A stretch of DNA of 27,835 bases from a virus. Position numbers and translations under genes: made by a program. The DNA lies in the IMG/VR virus record IMGVR_UViG_3300012017_001101, positions 1-27,835 of that record. One strand, 5' to 3'. The notes under the pieces are model-generated. The model ran no database searches and was not told where the DNA came from. It saw only the letters and a list, made by a program, of their open reading frames with translations. Shown piece by piece: positions 8,145 to 17,000 of the stretch (its first letter is position 1; each line of letters starts with the position of its first letter).

Positions 8145-8837
8145 TTATTTTTTCTTTTCTTGAAGTTTCTTACCATAATCAGCAAGAGTAACTGGTGTTC
8201 CTACTGGGTAAGGAAATCCGGGTTTAGCGGCTGTTATTGATTTCATACCATTTTTAACAGGAACTGCTTTACGTAATGGAAATGCTGCTTCATTAAGGGG
8301 TCCATAAACTTTAGCTAATATAATACCTGTAGAGGTTGTGTCAAAAATAATTCCGGGCATCGCAAACATATTACTCTCACTTGTACTTGGAGAATCTAAA
8401 TTAATTATAAATGATCTATTAACAGGGGACATCATTTCCCACTCCTTAGTTAAAGGATTAAATTGAGGAATAGTTGTTGTTGAATCATAATACCAAAATA
8501 AAGACCATATAGTATTAGTAGTTCCATCAGGAGTTTGAAAGTTTTTACTTACATTGAATTTTCCGTATGTTTCACTAACACCCTTCATTGCTAAGTTAGA
8601 AATTGAGGGGCCAGATAGTACGGGACATATTGCACATCCTTCATCAAATTCAACACCTTGTACTATAATCTTTTTTCCTGTGGGTATGGCTCCTGATGCT
8701 CCACAAAAAGCAAAAGATCCCTTATGTATCTTAACAATTTTATTAGATTTAATATCTTCTAGCGTTTCATTTTTTGTTGCTGTGTTACAACTAAATAACA
8801 TAATAGCTGTGGCTATACTTAATAATAATTTTTTCAT
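8145..8837 (-). CDS. Predicted lipoprotein of unknown function, 230 aa
   Basis: The N-terminus is a clear lipoprotein signal peptide: MKK, a hydrophobic core (LLLSIATAIMLF) and the lipobox LFSC, giving lipidation at Cys17. After the Cys comes a short polar linker (NTATKNETLED). The mature part contains FCGASG and GCAICP (a CxxC-like pair) within the first ~60 residues, then a mostly beta-looking domain with YGPLNEAAFPLRKAVPV and a Lys-rich end (KKLQEKKK). It should be anchored to a host membrane rather than built into the virion. Known phage lipoproteins of this kind often block receptors or exclude superinfecting phage (T5 Llp, Cor); that role is only a possibility here. It lies between the large hub gene and the 292-aa gene. 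ATG at 8835-8837. Confidence 0.85.
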   Translation of the reverse strand: MKKLLLSIATAIMLFSCNTATKNETLEDIKSNKIVKIHKGSFAFCGASGAIPTGKKIIVQGVEFDEGCAICPVLSGPSISNLAMKGVSETYGKFNVSKNFQTPDGTTNTIWSLFWYYDSTTTIPQFNPLTKEWEMMSPVNRSFIINLDSPSTSESNMFAMPGIIFDTTSTGIILAKVYGPLNEAAFPLRKAVPVKNGMKSITAAKPGFPYPVGTPVTLADYGKKLQEKKK

Positions 8838-8867
8838 GATTTTTTTTTAAATTGTTTTTTATTTTAT

Positions 8868-11717
8868 TTATTTTTTTCCTTTATATTTTCTATTTGAACT
8901 TACTGTTAGACTTTCAATTTTAGTTTCCCATTTATTGTCTTTAATGATGTGGGATATACCTTTAATTAAAAAGTCAATAACTCCCCCTTGATTCCCTGTT
9001 CTATAACTATAAGGTAATACTTTTTCGGTAATAGAGAATCGTTCATAATTTCTCATCCCTGCAAGTCCTTTCATATTTAAAGAAAGATTAAAGGGAATAA
9101 AAAAGGGAGCAGGCATTAGTCCTTCTATAGCATCATGACCTGTTAAATATAAAGCAACATCTCTATTTGAGGAACGAGTATTTTCAACTGTATCTGTATT
9201 ATATATACTATTACCATACAATTCAGAAACAAAGGCACTTACTACCGAGAGATTTTTTTTAAAAATAACTGCGGGGTCTAATTCTCCGGTTGCTGGTGCT
9301 CCTTCAATACTATCTTTATCTAATTTAACTGAAATTAATCTATCTGTTAGTCCTTTATTTAGTGCCGATAAGCCAGTAGCGTTTTCTCCTACAATATTGC
9401 CTCCAGCTTGAGCGGAAATTGTAGCCATTGCTGCCATATTTGGGGGTAATTGAACTTGAAAATCTACATTAGTTATAAAACTGCCTTGAGGTGATGTATC
9501 CGTTCCAATACCATATACTTGAAATTCAGCTATTTGATATTCTTTTGCCTCTTTTTCAGCTGCTTCTTTTAATAAATCATCAACATTATCTAAAGTACTA
9601 CCTTCAATAAGTTTTAACTTATTAGAATCAGAATCAAAAACAGGTTCTATTTTATTTACATTACCTAAAGCATCATTTATTTCATTACATAGCGCTGAAA
9701 GGAATTTTAATAGATTAGTTTTACCATTTACATCTGTATTTGAATCTAAAACTCCAGCTATTTTATCTATACAAACAAATATATTCATCATTTTTCCAGC
9801 ATAGTCTGTTGATTTAGTATAATAGTTTTTTATCTTTGGAAGAATGTCCCATTGGATTCCATCCTTGTTATATTTACTAGGTACAATACAAACTGCAGGG
9901 TCTGTAGAAAATTGAGCAGGATATCTTAAACAAAAATTAGAATCAGGGTTATAATCTATTTCAAAAATAGGATTTGCACTCTTAGGGGCATCTATATCTG
10001 ATATGTACGTAGATTCTTGGTTATCAGTATTTATTTTTGGATCATATTTTTTAGTAGTATCATATAATAAAAGATTTTTTTCTATCCATTCTAATAAATA
10101 TCCTAATCTAACATAATAAAATTTTAAAGCTAAAGTCTCACCGGCGGACACTGTTGAGGATGCCTTTAAATCTAAAGCAAATAAATTATCACTTGTTAAT
10201 TTATTATCTATCTCTGTTCTCCATAAATATAACTGTTTATTAAATGATGTTTTATTTTTATTTTCTACAGAGGTAACAGGAGATAATTTTTTAATTTCAG
10301 AATCTTTTTTATAGAATAATATTTCCTTATTAAGAGCCTCTAGTGCGGCTTTATTTGCGGCTGATTGTGCATTAGTTTCTGCATTTGCTTGAGCAACTGA
10401 GTTGTAATCTGCAGCTGATAAACTAGTTAATTGAGCTCGGTATTTTTGTATTGCATCTCTTGCCTGATCTAAGGGACCCCCTTCATAAGAAAGACCCCAA
10501 AAGTTTGTTTTAGAAAGATATCTTAGATTACCTTGAGTATTTTTTAAATAATTCTCTATATTGGCAGATGCACCGTTATTTCCAGCTTGTTGATCTGTTT
10601 GGTAAGATTGATTTAATAAGGTAGATAATTGGTTTTTTGCTGTTCCTATCTTTGCGCTCTCAGGGAATCCTGATGCTAGATTTTGCATTTTTTGATAAAT
10701 TGCTAGAATTTCCTTTTTTATAATTTTTAATTGGTCATTATTAGCTCTAATTCTATCTGCTAAAGTAACTGTAGCATTTCCTGTTGTGGTTGCTTCTTTT
10801 TTCTTAGATATTGTTTCTTTTTTAGCTTCTAAAGCAGCTATTTTTTCATCATTTGTTTTTGTTGGTGGTGGTACATTACCTTGAATAATTCCGGAAGTGT
10901 TAATTTTTAAGGATTCAACTATATCTCCTAAACCAATTAAATTTAAATCAATATCATAAGTACCATCATCATTGTATGTCCATGTAAAGTTAGTAACTTT
11001 GCCTAACATAGCATCATAATTATAATTATCTTTTAATCTTTGACTTTTAATTTGTTGTATAATCATTTGTTGGCTTACTCCATCTGTTGAAAAAAAAGAT
11101 TCAAAGGGTGATGTAGCAAACTGATCCCTTACTCTAATTGGGATTGGATTTGTTTCAAGGTTTATATTATTCTCTAATATAATATTATGACCCCATTCTA
11201 AAAGCATGGTGTATCCAATTCTAAAATATAATAAATCAAATATTTGAAGTTGTTGAAGAGAAAAAACTTTAAGTTTAACTTTTGCTTTTTGAAGTGCTCC
11301 TCTATTAAAAAAACTTACATCTGCGGATTCAATATTTGGCATAGGAACAAAACCTTTATCTATACCTCCCCACCCATAAGCAGCAATTGTACTTACATAA
11401 TCAAATGTTCCATTTCCTCCATTATCTACAATTCCAAATTTCCGTGTAGGGTTTAATGTATCATCAATTCCTATAACTCCTCCAAATAAAACACAAGATT
11501 TTGCAAGCAAATCTCCTTGGAGATTTTCACTAAGAGATCTTTCTATTAATTGAGGGGCATCTACATTAACGGAGGATGCTAATCTTAAAAAAGAGGTATT
11601 ATTATTACTGTAAATAAGATTAGAATCTGATTTATATCTAGATCCTAGAAATGTTTGTCTAGCTTCGATTTGTTTAATAACGTCCGTATCAAAAACATTA
11701 CCTGTAAGGTTTCCCAT
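8868..11717 (-). CDS. Large baseplate hub-like protein with coiled-coil insertion, 949 aa
   Basis: Probably a baseplate hub or hub-associated protein. The N-terminal ~280 residues look like a tube/hub fold of gp27 type: SADVSFFNRGALQKAKVKL, then LLEWGHNIIL, then VTNFTWTYNDDGTYDIDL leading to a GLGDIVESL strand. A charged, Lys/Glu/Ala/Gln-rich stretch (about 285-480) looks helical. The C-terminal part has FIPFNLSLNMKGLAGM and a final beta segment (VIDFLIKGISHII...W.TKIESLTVSS), again hub-like. At 949 residues it is more than twice T4 gp27 (about 390). The ATG at 11715-11717 is 2 bases after the LysM gene stop, so it belongs to the baseplate operon. Assignment to gp27 is by fold-like pattern and gene order, not by strong identity. 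Confidence 0.7.
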   Translation of the reverse strand: MGNLTGNVFDTDVIKQIEARQTFLGSRYKSDSNLIYSNNNTSFLRLASSVNVDAPQLIERSLSENLQGDLLAKSCVLFGGVIGIDDTLNPTRKFGIVDNGGNGTFDYVSTIAAYGWGGIDKGFVPMPNIESADVSFFNRGALQKAKVKLKVFSLQQLQIFDLLYFRIGYTMLLEWGHNIILENNINLETNPIPIRVRDQFATSPFESFFSTDGVSQQMIIQQIKSQRLKDNYNYDAMLGKVTNFTWTYNDDGTYDIDLNLIGLGDIVESLKINTSGIIQGNVPPPTKTNDEKIAALEAKKETISKKKEATTTGNATVTLADRIRANNDQLKIIKKEILAIYQKMQNLASGFPESAKIGTAKNQLSTLLNQSYQTDQQAGNNGASANIENYLKNTQGNLRYLSKTNFWGLSYEGGPLDQARDAIQKYRAQLTSLSAADYNSVAQANAETNAQSAANKAALEALNKEILFYKKDSEIKKLSPVTSVENKNKTSFNKQLYLWRTEIDNKLTSDNLFALDLKASSTVSAGETLALKFYYVRLGYLLEWIEKNLLLYDTTKKYDPKINTDNQESTYISDIDAPKSANPIFEIDYNPDSNFCLRYPAQFSTDPAVCIVPSKYNKDGIQWDILPKIKNYYTKSTDYAGKMMNIFVCIDKIAGVLDSNTDVNGKTNLLKFLSALCNEINDALGNVNKIEPVFDSDSNKLKLIEGSTLDNVDDLLKEAAEKEAKEYQIAEFQVYGIGTDTSPQGSFITNVDFQVQLPPNMAAMATISAQAGGNIVGENATGLSALNKGLTDRLISVKLDKDSIEGAPATGELDPAVIFKKNLSVVSAFVSELYGNSIYNTDTVENTRSSNRDVALYLTGHDAIEGLMPAPFFIPFNLSLNMKGLAGMRNYERFSITEKVLPYSYRTGNQGGVIDFLIKGISHIIKDNKWETKIESLTVSSNRKYKGKK

Positions 11718-11719
11718 GT

Positions 11720-12043
11720 TTAAATTTGGTTTATAGTCTTAAAAAGTGTTTGAGCAAGTGAAACATTATAAGGAATTCTTATTTCAGTTCCACCGGGAAT
11801 AAATAGAGAATTTTGAGGGATAATATCTGGGTTGCCCGATGCTATAATCCACCAAAGATTAACATCACCATAAAATTGTTGAGCTAGTAAATCTAGTCTA
11901 TCCCCTTCCGTAGTAATAGCATAAGTATCGTTTACATCTTTAGGTAATTCGGGGTATCTAGTACTTCTTTGTATTGGAAATGTTTTATTACCTTTAGCCT
12001 CAGAAAATGGTATTAAAGGAACATTTATATATCTACTACTCAT
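11720..12043 (-). CDS. Baseplate wedge protein with LysM-like domain, gp53-like
   Basis: A 107-residue protein containing a LysM-like module: YAITTEGDRLDLLAQQFYGD, followed by LWWIIASGNPD and the closing strand LFIPGGTEIRIP. This is the pattern of T4 gp53 and of P2 gpX-type tail proteins, where the LysM domain acts in baseplate assembly rather than in peptidoglycan cleavage. The N-terminus (MSSRYINVPLIPF, then TRYPELP) also fits small contractile-tail wedge proteins. ATG at 12041-12043, 14 bases after the previous stop and 2 bases before the hub gene. T4 gp53 is longer (about 196 residues). Confidence 0.75.
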   Translation of the reverse strand: MSSRYINVPLIPFSEAKGNKTFPIQRSTRYPELPKDVNDTYAITTEGDRLDLLAQQFYGDVNLWWIIASGNPDIIPQNSLFIPGGTEIRIPYNVSLAQTLFKTINQI

Positions 12044-12057
12044 TTTTATTTAATTTA

Positions 12058-13341
12058 TTACGCAGGGTCAGATGCTGAAACTCCTTTTGCTAAAGTATTT
12101 TTATAACCACCCGTACTGTTAGCCTCTTTTCCTCTTCCAAATGTAATAAAAGGGGAATTTACATCATTGCCTTTACCATTTATGTCATTAATTGTACCAA
12201 TAAATTTATTACTTACTGTTTGAGGAATAAAGTTATGAATAGGTGTAAATTTAATACCTTTAATTTGAATTAATCTAGGCATAACATACGCATCTGGTTC
12301 TTTATTTCCAAGTTCATCTCTAGCTATATCCCATCCTGCCTCCGAATCTATTTCGTAACTTACTCCTTTTATTATTCCTGGGAGATTTGTTATGTAGTCT
12401 CCTATGGTAATTTTAACTAAATTACCTCTCATAAATCCTCCCTCAGTATAATCAGGGGCCATCATTGATGCTAAATAATTTAATTTACTATAAACAGAAG
12501 ATTGTTCTGCTCGGGATAATACAGGAACTGAGAATCCAAAGGATATATCTCGGGAAAAACCATGATATGAAAAAAATTTTTCTCCTCTACCCATATATTT
12601 AGTTTCCGTCCAATCAGCTCCATAATCATCTGTAAGTCCTGTTATGTAAGCTCTAAAATGAATGTATGTATTATTTCCTGAGCCATCATTATTAATTTTT
12701 TGGATGTAAAAAGGAACAGTATCATTTAAATACTCTTCTTTAGCTGCCTGGGCCATATACATAGGGCTTGTAGTTATAGTATCTACATTTGTTCCTCCAG
12801 CTTTTTTAGCTATTTTTCTAGTTGTATTATTTGGATATGATGCTAGTTCTCCATAAAGAGCTTCACGAGTTAAACTTGGATTTAATCCAAAATTTAAAAT
12901 ATTTGGAACACGAACTCCTGTACCAGATGTTGTTACATTTGCTATATATGAAAGAGGGTTTATTGTTTTATATTTTAAAATATCTGTACCATATACTGCA
13001 ATGTTTTGTTTAAGAAGTAATGTTTGTTCTTTTAAAATAAATTGTTTGCCTGCTGGGGAATCTAAAAATTTTTCTATCCTTTTAATATCTTCATTTCTTG
13101 CTTTCTCTGATAGTCCTGTTCCTCTAAATAAACTATCAATAGATGTTTTAGGTGTTGGTTCAGTATCTAATGCGGGAAGTGGAGTTATTATTAAAGGTTT
13201 AGTAGTAGATCCATTCCCCATAATCCCATCATTATCCGGAGTACCCGCAGTTAATGGAATAGCTCGAGGATTATAAGCATATCCTTTACCTTTATAAAAT
13301 TGAAAGGACTCGGGTTGTGTAAGTATTGTAACTAAACCCAT
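12058..13341 (-). CDS. Baseplate/tail-tube cap-type structural protein, 427 aa
   Basis: Likely a baseplate-tube junction protein comparable in role to T4 gp48/gp54. The C-terminal third is most telling: LVKITIGDYITNLPGIIKGVSYEIDSEAGWD, then MPRLIQIKGIKFTPIHNFIPQ, a beta pattern common to tube initiators, caps and LysM-adjacent tail proteins. The middle has a helical part (KARNEDIKRIEKFLDSP) and an aromatic beta region (YIHFRAYITGLTDDYGADW, KYMGRGEKFFSYHGFSRDISF). The N-terminus is low-complexity and Pro/Thr-rich. ATG at 13339-13341. It follows the 119-aa repeat protein by 30 bases and precedes the LysM protein by 14. Exact correspondence with a single T4 gene is uncertain. Confidence 0.7.
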   Translation of the reverse strand: MGLVTILTQPESFQFYKGKGYAYNPRAIPLTAGTPDNDGIMGNGSTTKPLIITPLPALDTEPTPKTSIDSLFRGTGLSEKARNEDIKRIEKFLDSPAGKQFILKEQTLLLKQNIAVYGTDILKYKTINPLSYIANVTTSGTGVRVPNILNFGLNPSLTREALYGELASYPNNTTRKIAKKAGGTNVDTITTSPMYMAQAAKEEYLNDTVPFYIQKINNDGSGNNTYIHFRAYITGLTDDYGADWTETKYMGRGEKFFSYHGFSRDISFGFSVPVLSRAEQSSVYSKLNYLASMMAPDYTEGGFMRGNLVKITIGDYITNLPGIIKGVSYEIDSEAGWDIARDELGNKEPDAYVMPRLIQIKGIKFTPIHNFIPQTVSNKFIGTINDINGKGNDVNSPFITFGRGKEANSTGGYKNTLAKGVSASDPA

Positions 13342-13371
13342 AATTTTTTAATTAATTAGTTAAATAATTGA

Positions 13372-13731
13372 TTACTGTGGTTGGTTATCAATATATTTTG
13401 GTGGTGTAACTCCACCTAAATCTAGGTTTGGTGTATTTACCTGTGCTAATAATGTTGGTAAATTTGAAGCCTGGAGGTTTGGTATTGTTGGTGTAACTCC
13501 ACCTAAATCTAGGTTTGGTGTATTTACCTGTGCTAATAATGTTGGTAAATTTGAAGCCTGGAGGTTTGGTATTGGAGGTGTAACTCCTCCATTTGCATCT
13601 AAAGAAGAAGAATTTGCAAAGGTTGCTTTTAATTTTGAAAATTGAAGATTAGGAGCTGTTGTTGGAGCATTAAGTGCTAACTCAGTTGCACCTGTATTTA
13701 GTAGATTTAAGAGGGATGTTTGTTGTGGCAT
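13372..13731 (-). CDS. Small tail-module protein with near-perfect 29-residue tandem repeats, 119 aa
   Basis: I do not recognise this protein. It consists of an N-terminal ~45 residues (MPQQTSLLNLLNTGATELAL) followed by two tandem copies of a 29-residue unit beginning NLQASNLPTLLAQ and containing NTPNLDLGGVTP; a partial unit edges the array. Pro-Asn-Leu and Gly-Gly-Val-Thr-Pro repeat regularly. The two DNA copies are 87 bases each (13403-13489 and 13490-13576) and differ only at the last two positions, so the duplication is recent. No signal peptide, membrane helix or Cys. It lies directly after the tape measure gene and carries its own promoter-like element, so it is probably expressed late. 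ATG at 13729-13731. Confidence 0.8.
   Translation of the reverse strand: MPQQTSLLNLLNTGATELALNAPTTAPNLQFSKLKATFANSSSLDANGGVTPPIPNLQASNLPTLLAQVNTPNLDLGGVTPTIPNLQASNLPTLLAQVNTPNLDLGGVTPPKYIDNQPQ
13403..13576. repeat. Two tandem 87-bp repeats
   Basis: Copies 13403-13489 and 13490-13576 match at 85 of 87 positions by direct reading. A third, partial copy resumes at 13577 with ggtgtaactcc before diverging. The period is a multiple of three, so the reading frame of the 119-aa gene is preserved. Confidence 0.95.
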
Positions 13732-13746
13732 GATTTTTAGTTTTAT

Positions 13747-13760
13747 TTATAAATATTAAA
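13747..13760 (-). promoter_or_regulatory. Putative late promoter element (119-aa gene and baseplate operon)
   Basis: Minus-strand sequence TTTAATATTTATAA lies 15 bases before the ATG of the 119-aa gene. The same 14-mer occurs before the tube and tape measure genes, with variants before the sheath, the gp26-like gene and the large glycosyltransferase gene. No similar element was seen before the genes at 13341, 12043 and 11717, so this one may drive the whole baseplate operon. Confidence 0.5.
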
Positions 13761-13769
13761 AAGTTTAAT

Positions 13770-16637
13770 TTATTGTTGTCTATAATTAGCTAAAGCTAAT
13801 GTAACTCCTACTTTATTACCATCAATCATTACATTTCCTTCTTTACTAAGAATCTGTTGTAATAAAGCTGATACTTTTTGAAGTTCCATAATCATTACGG
13901 ATTCACCTCCAGCACTGCTGGTTTGAGTTGGGGATGATTGTGTACTATCTTTAGTCGATTGCGTACTATCTTTATTTGAACTATTACCAAATAAATCAGT
14001 ACCCGCAACAATTGTATCTTTATCATTAAATTTAATTGATCCTTCAGGACCTGTTAATACTCGTCCGCCACCACCTGTGGATGGTGGAATTACACCATCA
14101 TTCATATACTTATAAGCCATAGCGGCAACACCTGCGGCGGCTGCTATACCTAAAGCAACTCCAACTACTGGGATTGCAGCTAAGGAACTAACTGCTTTCA
14201 TTACTGCTATACCTACTGATTTTAGTAATGATTTATTTTCTCCAAAAAGCAATCTAGCTACTCCTGCTATTTCTTTTCCTTGTCCAACTAATATTGCTGC
14301 TTGGATTATTTTTTTAGCACCTAATAAACCATTAGATATATTTTGATATGCGATTTGTATTTTTTCATATTTAACCATTGCTTTTTTATATAAGTTAATA
14401 GCCATCATAGTTCCTTTTATTGCTATTAAACCAAGTCCAACGGCTCCTACTAATTTTTCCATTTTAGTAAATTCACCATTTCCAGTTGCTAACTTATTAA
14501 GTAAACTACCAACAGAACCTACTATCTCCATAATTAAATCTCTAATATAAAAGATAACTGGTTGTATTTTTTCCCATATTACTAATATTACCGGAACTAA
14601 ATTCATTGCTAAGTCTCCTAACATTTCAAATATTGGTGTTAAAAATTCTTTTACACTTGCAAAAGCACCTTTAATACCTTCCGTCATCATTTTAACATTC
14701 TTGGAATCTGTTAACCAATTTTTTACTCCTTGAAATATAGGCCATACTATATTCCATATTTCTTGGAATAGAACTATCATTACAGGCATAAGAGCTATTG
14801 CTATTTCTCTCATAGCATTTTGAAACATTAAAAACATTGCACCTATAGGACCCATAGATGCTTTTCTTGCATCTTCAGCATTTGCTATTTGTTCAGCAAG
14901 TGAGGCTTGAGATGTCATAGCTGCTACACCTGCGTTTTGTCCAGCAACAAGGCTAGTGTTAGATGCTTCTACTTTTTCTTGGTTAGCTAACATATCTCCT
15001 AATTGTTCACCATTCATCCCCATTGCTTTACCTAAAGCCTCTTGTTGGATACGATTCATTTTACTATAGTCAGCAGCAGTAATACCTTGTTCAGCTAAGG
15101 CCGCCATTAATGCAACATTATTTCCAGATAAAGCTGCTTCTCTTGCTTTTTCAAGATTTAATTCTTTACCAGTTAATAATTCTGCTTCCATTTCAGCCGC
15201 TATTGAATCTTCAATATTTAATAACGAATTAGCAATACTTTCAACTTGCTCCATTTCCAAACCTAATTTTTTAGCTTGAACAACGGCACCAGTTATTGCT
15301 TTTCCTGATCCCCCCATGCTTAAGGCTACACGACTGGAGACTTTAGCGACTCCTTCCATAACAGCTCTCATACTTATGTTTACTTTTAAACTTTTAATAG
15401 AATGAGATGCTGCTCTTGCAATTTCTTCTGCTACTGTTCCTGCGGCTTTACCACTTAATTTTGATAAACCATATATTTTAGATAAAGTTTCAGCACTTAC
15501 ATTTCCATGAACATTTAATTTCATAAATGTTTTTAAAGTACTTGCTCCTAACATTTCTGAGCCAGCTAATTGGCTATATATTGCTCCGGCTGCTGCTGTT
15601 GCTTGTTCATGGGTCATACCCATAGCACCACCTATTGCTCTTGCTTGTCCTGCTAGTTTAGCTCCTGTTGCAGCACCTACTCCCATTTCACGAGTCATAT
15701 TAGCTGTTTCTTGGCTAATTTCTTTCATGTATTCTAGAGCTTCGGCACCCATTTGTTTAAATTTCTGGAATAGGAAGGAGCCAGCACTAATAGCCATTGA
15801 AATTAAAGCCATTGGGCCTAAAGCTGTCTTTAAAGCTGTACCAAAAGTAAATGCAGCTACTCTCATTTTACCAAACATACCTAATGATTTTTTACCTCCA
15901 TCAGTTAATCTATATGTTAATTCGTCTGCTGCTTGTTTTGCTTTATCTAATCCTAATCTATTACTTAAATTACCAAATCCTAATTTATTTAAAACCTTTG
16001 AAGTTCCACCTACCGCAGAGGTAAATAAGGATTGGGATGATACTAAATTTTCTTGACGTCTTAATTGTTCTTTTAAATGAACATTATTGCCTTCTAATGC
16101 TTTTCCTGCTTCTTCTAATAGTACTAATTGTTGAGCTTCAGGTGTTAAATTTTCGTGAGCAAGTTTAAGTTGTTCTTCTTTTTTAAGTACTGTATTTTGA
16201 GCTTGCTTATAAAGAACCTCATCAATTTTTACTCCTTGCTTTTTTTGGCTATCCATTTTAGCTAATTTAGCTTGTTGATCTGCAAGACTTTGCTTTTTTA
16301 GAGCAAGCAATTTCATCTCATCTTTTAAACCATCTCCACCCTTTTTTATTAAAGCATTTGTTTGTTTTGATATATCGTTTTGAAGTTGTTGATTTCTTGA
16401 TACATCTTTTTGAACTTCTTTTACAGAATCATATTCGGATTTATATGCTTTAGTAGCTGCTGTAACTGCTTTAATATTATCTAATGATAATTTATCTAAT
16501 GTACCTTTTTCTCTGTAAATCTTAATAAGATCGGACATCTTATCTTGAAGAGCTGTAACTAAATTTAGTTGGGCTCCTAAGGCTTTGTTAGCTTCTTCAG
16601 CATTTTGAGCTTTAATTTCTTCTAGTTTCTTAGCCAT
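13770..16637 (-). CDS. Tail tape measure protein, 955 aa
   Basis: Sets tail length and is expected to be injected with, or ahead of, DNA. Residues 1-200 are rich in Lys, Gln, Glu and Ala and look like extended coiled coil. Hydrophobic segments lie near 272-292 (MALISMAISAGSFLF), around 610-640, around 670-705 and at about 818-841 (VVGVALGIAAAAGVAAMAY), as in many tape measures. Near the C-terminus comes KFNDKDTIVAGTDLFG, then a Ser/Thr/Gln linker, then a helical end. Using the usual ~0.15 nm per residue, the tail would be about 140 nm; this is an estimate. It follows the gp26/gp51-like pair, matching T4 order 26-51-(27-28)-29. ATG at 16635-16637, preceded by a terminator-like hairpin and a promoter-like element. 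Confidence 0.9.
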   Translation of the reverse strand: MAKKLEEIKAQNAEEANKALGAQLNLVTALQDKMSDLIKIYREKGTLDKLSLDNIKAVTAATKAYKSEYDSVKEVQKDVSRNQQLQNDISKQTNALIKKGGDGLKDEMKLLALKKQSLADQQAKLAKMDSQKKQGVKIDEVLYKQAQNTVLKKEEQLKLAHENLTPEAQQLVLLEEAGKALEGNNVHLKEQLRRQENLVSSQSLFTSAVGGTSKVLNKLGFGNLSNRLGLDKAKQAADELTYRLTDGGKKSLGMFGKMRVAAFTFGTALKTALGPMALISMAISAGSFLFQKFKQMGAEALEYMKEISQETANMTREMGVGAATGAKLAGQARAIGGAMGMTHEQATAAAGAIYSQLAGSEMLGASTLKTFMKLNVHGNVSAETLSKIYGLSKLSGKAAGTVAEEIARAASHSIKSLKVNISMRAVMEGVAKVSSRVALSMGGSGKAITGAVVQAKKLGLEMEQVESIANSLLNIEDSIAAEMEAELLTGKELNLEKAREAALSGNNVALMAALAEQGITAADYSKMNRIQQEALGKAMGMNGEQLGDMLANQEKVEASNTSLVAGQNAGVAAMTSQASLAEQIANAEDARKASMGPIGAMFLMFQNAMREIAIALMPVMIVLFQEIWNIVWPIFQGVKNWLTDSKNVKMMTEGIKGAFASVKEFLTPIFEMLGDLAMNLVPVILVIWEKIQPVIFYIRDLIMEIVGSVGSLLNKLATGNGEFTKMEKLVGAVGLGLIAIKGTMMAINLYKKAMVKYEKIQIAYQNISNGLLGAKKIIQAAILVGQGKEIAGVARLLFGENKSLLKSVGIAVMKAVSSLAAIPVVGVALGIAAAAGVAAMAYKYMNDGVIPPSTGGGGRVLTGPEGSIKFNDKDTIVAGTDLFGNSSNKDSTQSTKDSTQSSPTQTSSAGGESVMIMELQKVSALLQQILSKEGNVMIDGNKVGVTLALANYRQQ

Positions 16638-16654
16638 TTTACATTAAATATATG

Positions 16655-16668
16655 TTATAAATATTAAA
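16655..16668 (-). promoter_or_regulatory. Putative late promoter element (tape measure gene)
   Basis: Minus-strand TTTAATATTTATAA lies 17 bases before the tape measure ATG. It directly follows the hairpin at 16666-16692 and shares its last bases with the hairpin arm, so termination of the upstream transcript and initiation of the next appear to be placed back to back. Confidence 0.5.
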
Positions 16669-16692
16669 AGGTATTAAAATATAATACCTTTT
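16666..16692 (-). terminator. Hairpin between gp51-like frame and tape measure gene
   Basis: A perfect 11-bp inverted repeat: 16666-16676 (AAAAGGTATTA on the plus strand) pairs with 16682-16692 (TAATACCTTTT), with a 5-base loop. On the minus strand the stem runs into TTTT, and it stands 12 bases after the stop of the gp51-like frame. The plus strand also has a T-run after it, so it could act in both directions. The stem is AT-rich and of moderate strength. Confidence 0.6.
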
Positions 16693-16703
16693 TTTTTATT
16701 TTA

Positions 16704-17000
16704 TTAAAATTTACTTCTATCTGGGTTTACCCAATCTAAAGTGGTTTTTCCGGGGTTATTATTTCCTGAAGTATTATTTTTATTTTTTTCTTCTTGGTCT
16801 ATTGAATCTTGAGTAAATTTAAATGTAATACGTCTTAACCAAATAGGCATATTATAGAGAGTATCATAATCATATCCTCGACCATAAAAAATAATTTCGT
16901 GAATTTGTTTAAATAGATTAAATCTATACTCTTGAGTCAGGCCAAAAAAACTGTACCTGCATAGGTACGGTGACCTCCTCTTCACCATTTGCTCCTTCAT
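16704..17000 (-). CDS. gp51-like baseplate hub assembly frame, possibly expressed by frameshift
   Basis: A 98-codon frame overlapping the end of the gp26-like gene by 77 bases. The recognisable part lies after the overlap: QEYRFNLFKQIHEIIFYGRGY, then YDTLYNMPIWLRRITFKF, a pattern I associate with the short protein after gp26 in T4-like phages (gp51 position) and reminiscent of the C-terminal extension of frameshifted tail-assembly chaperones. The part encoded in the overlap (from ATG 16998-17000: MKEQMVKRRSPYLCRYS) is basic and looks non-native. I therefore think it more likely that this frame is entered from the gp26-like gene at the T7 run at 16944-16950 than from its own ATG. The C-terminus is Asn/Lys-rich and low-complexity. 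Independent translation from the internal ATG cannot be excluded. Confidence 0.7.
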   Translation of the reverse strand: MKEQMVKRRSPYLCRYSFFGLTQEYRFNLFKQIHEIIFYGRGYDYDTLYNMPIWLRRITFKFTQDSIDQEEKNKNNTSGNNNPGKTTLDWVNPDRSKF

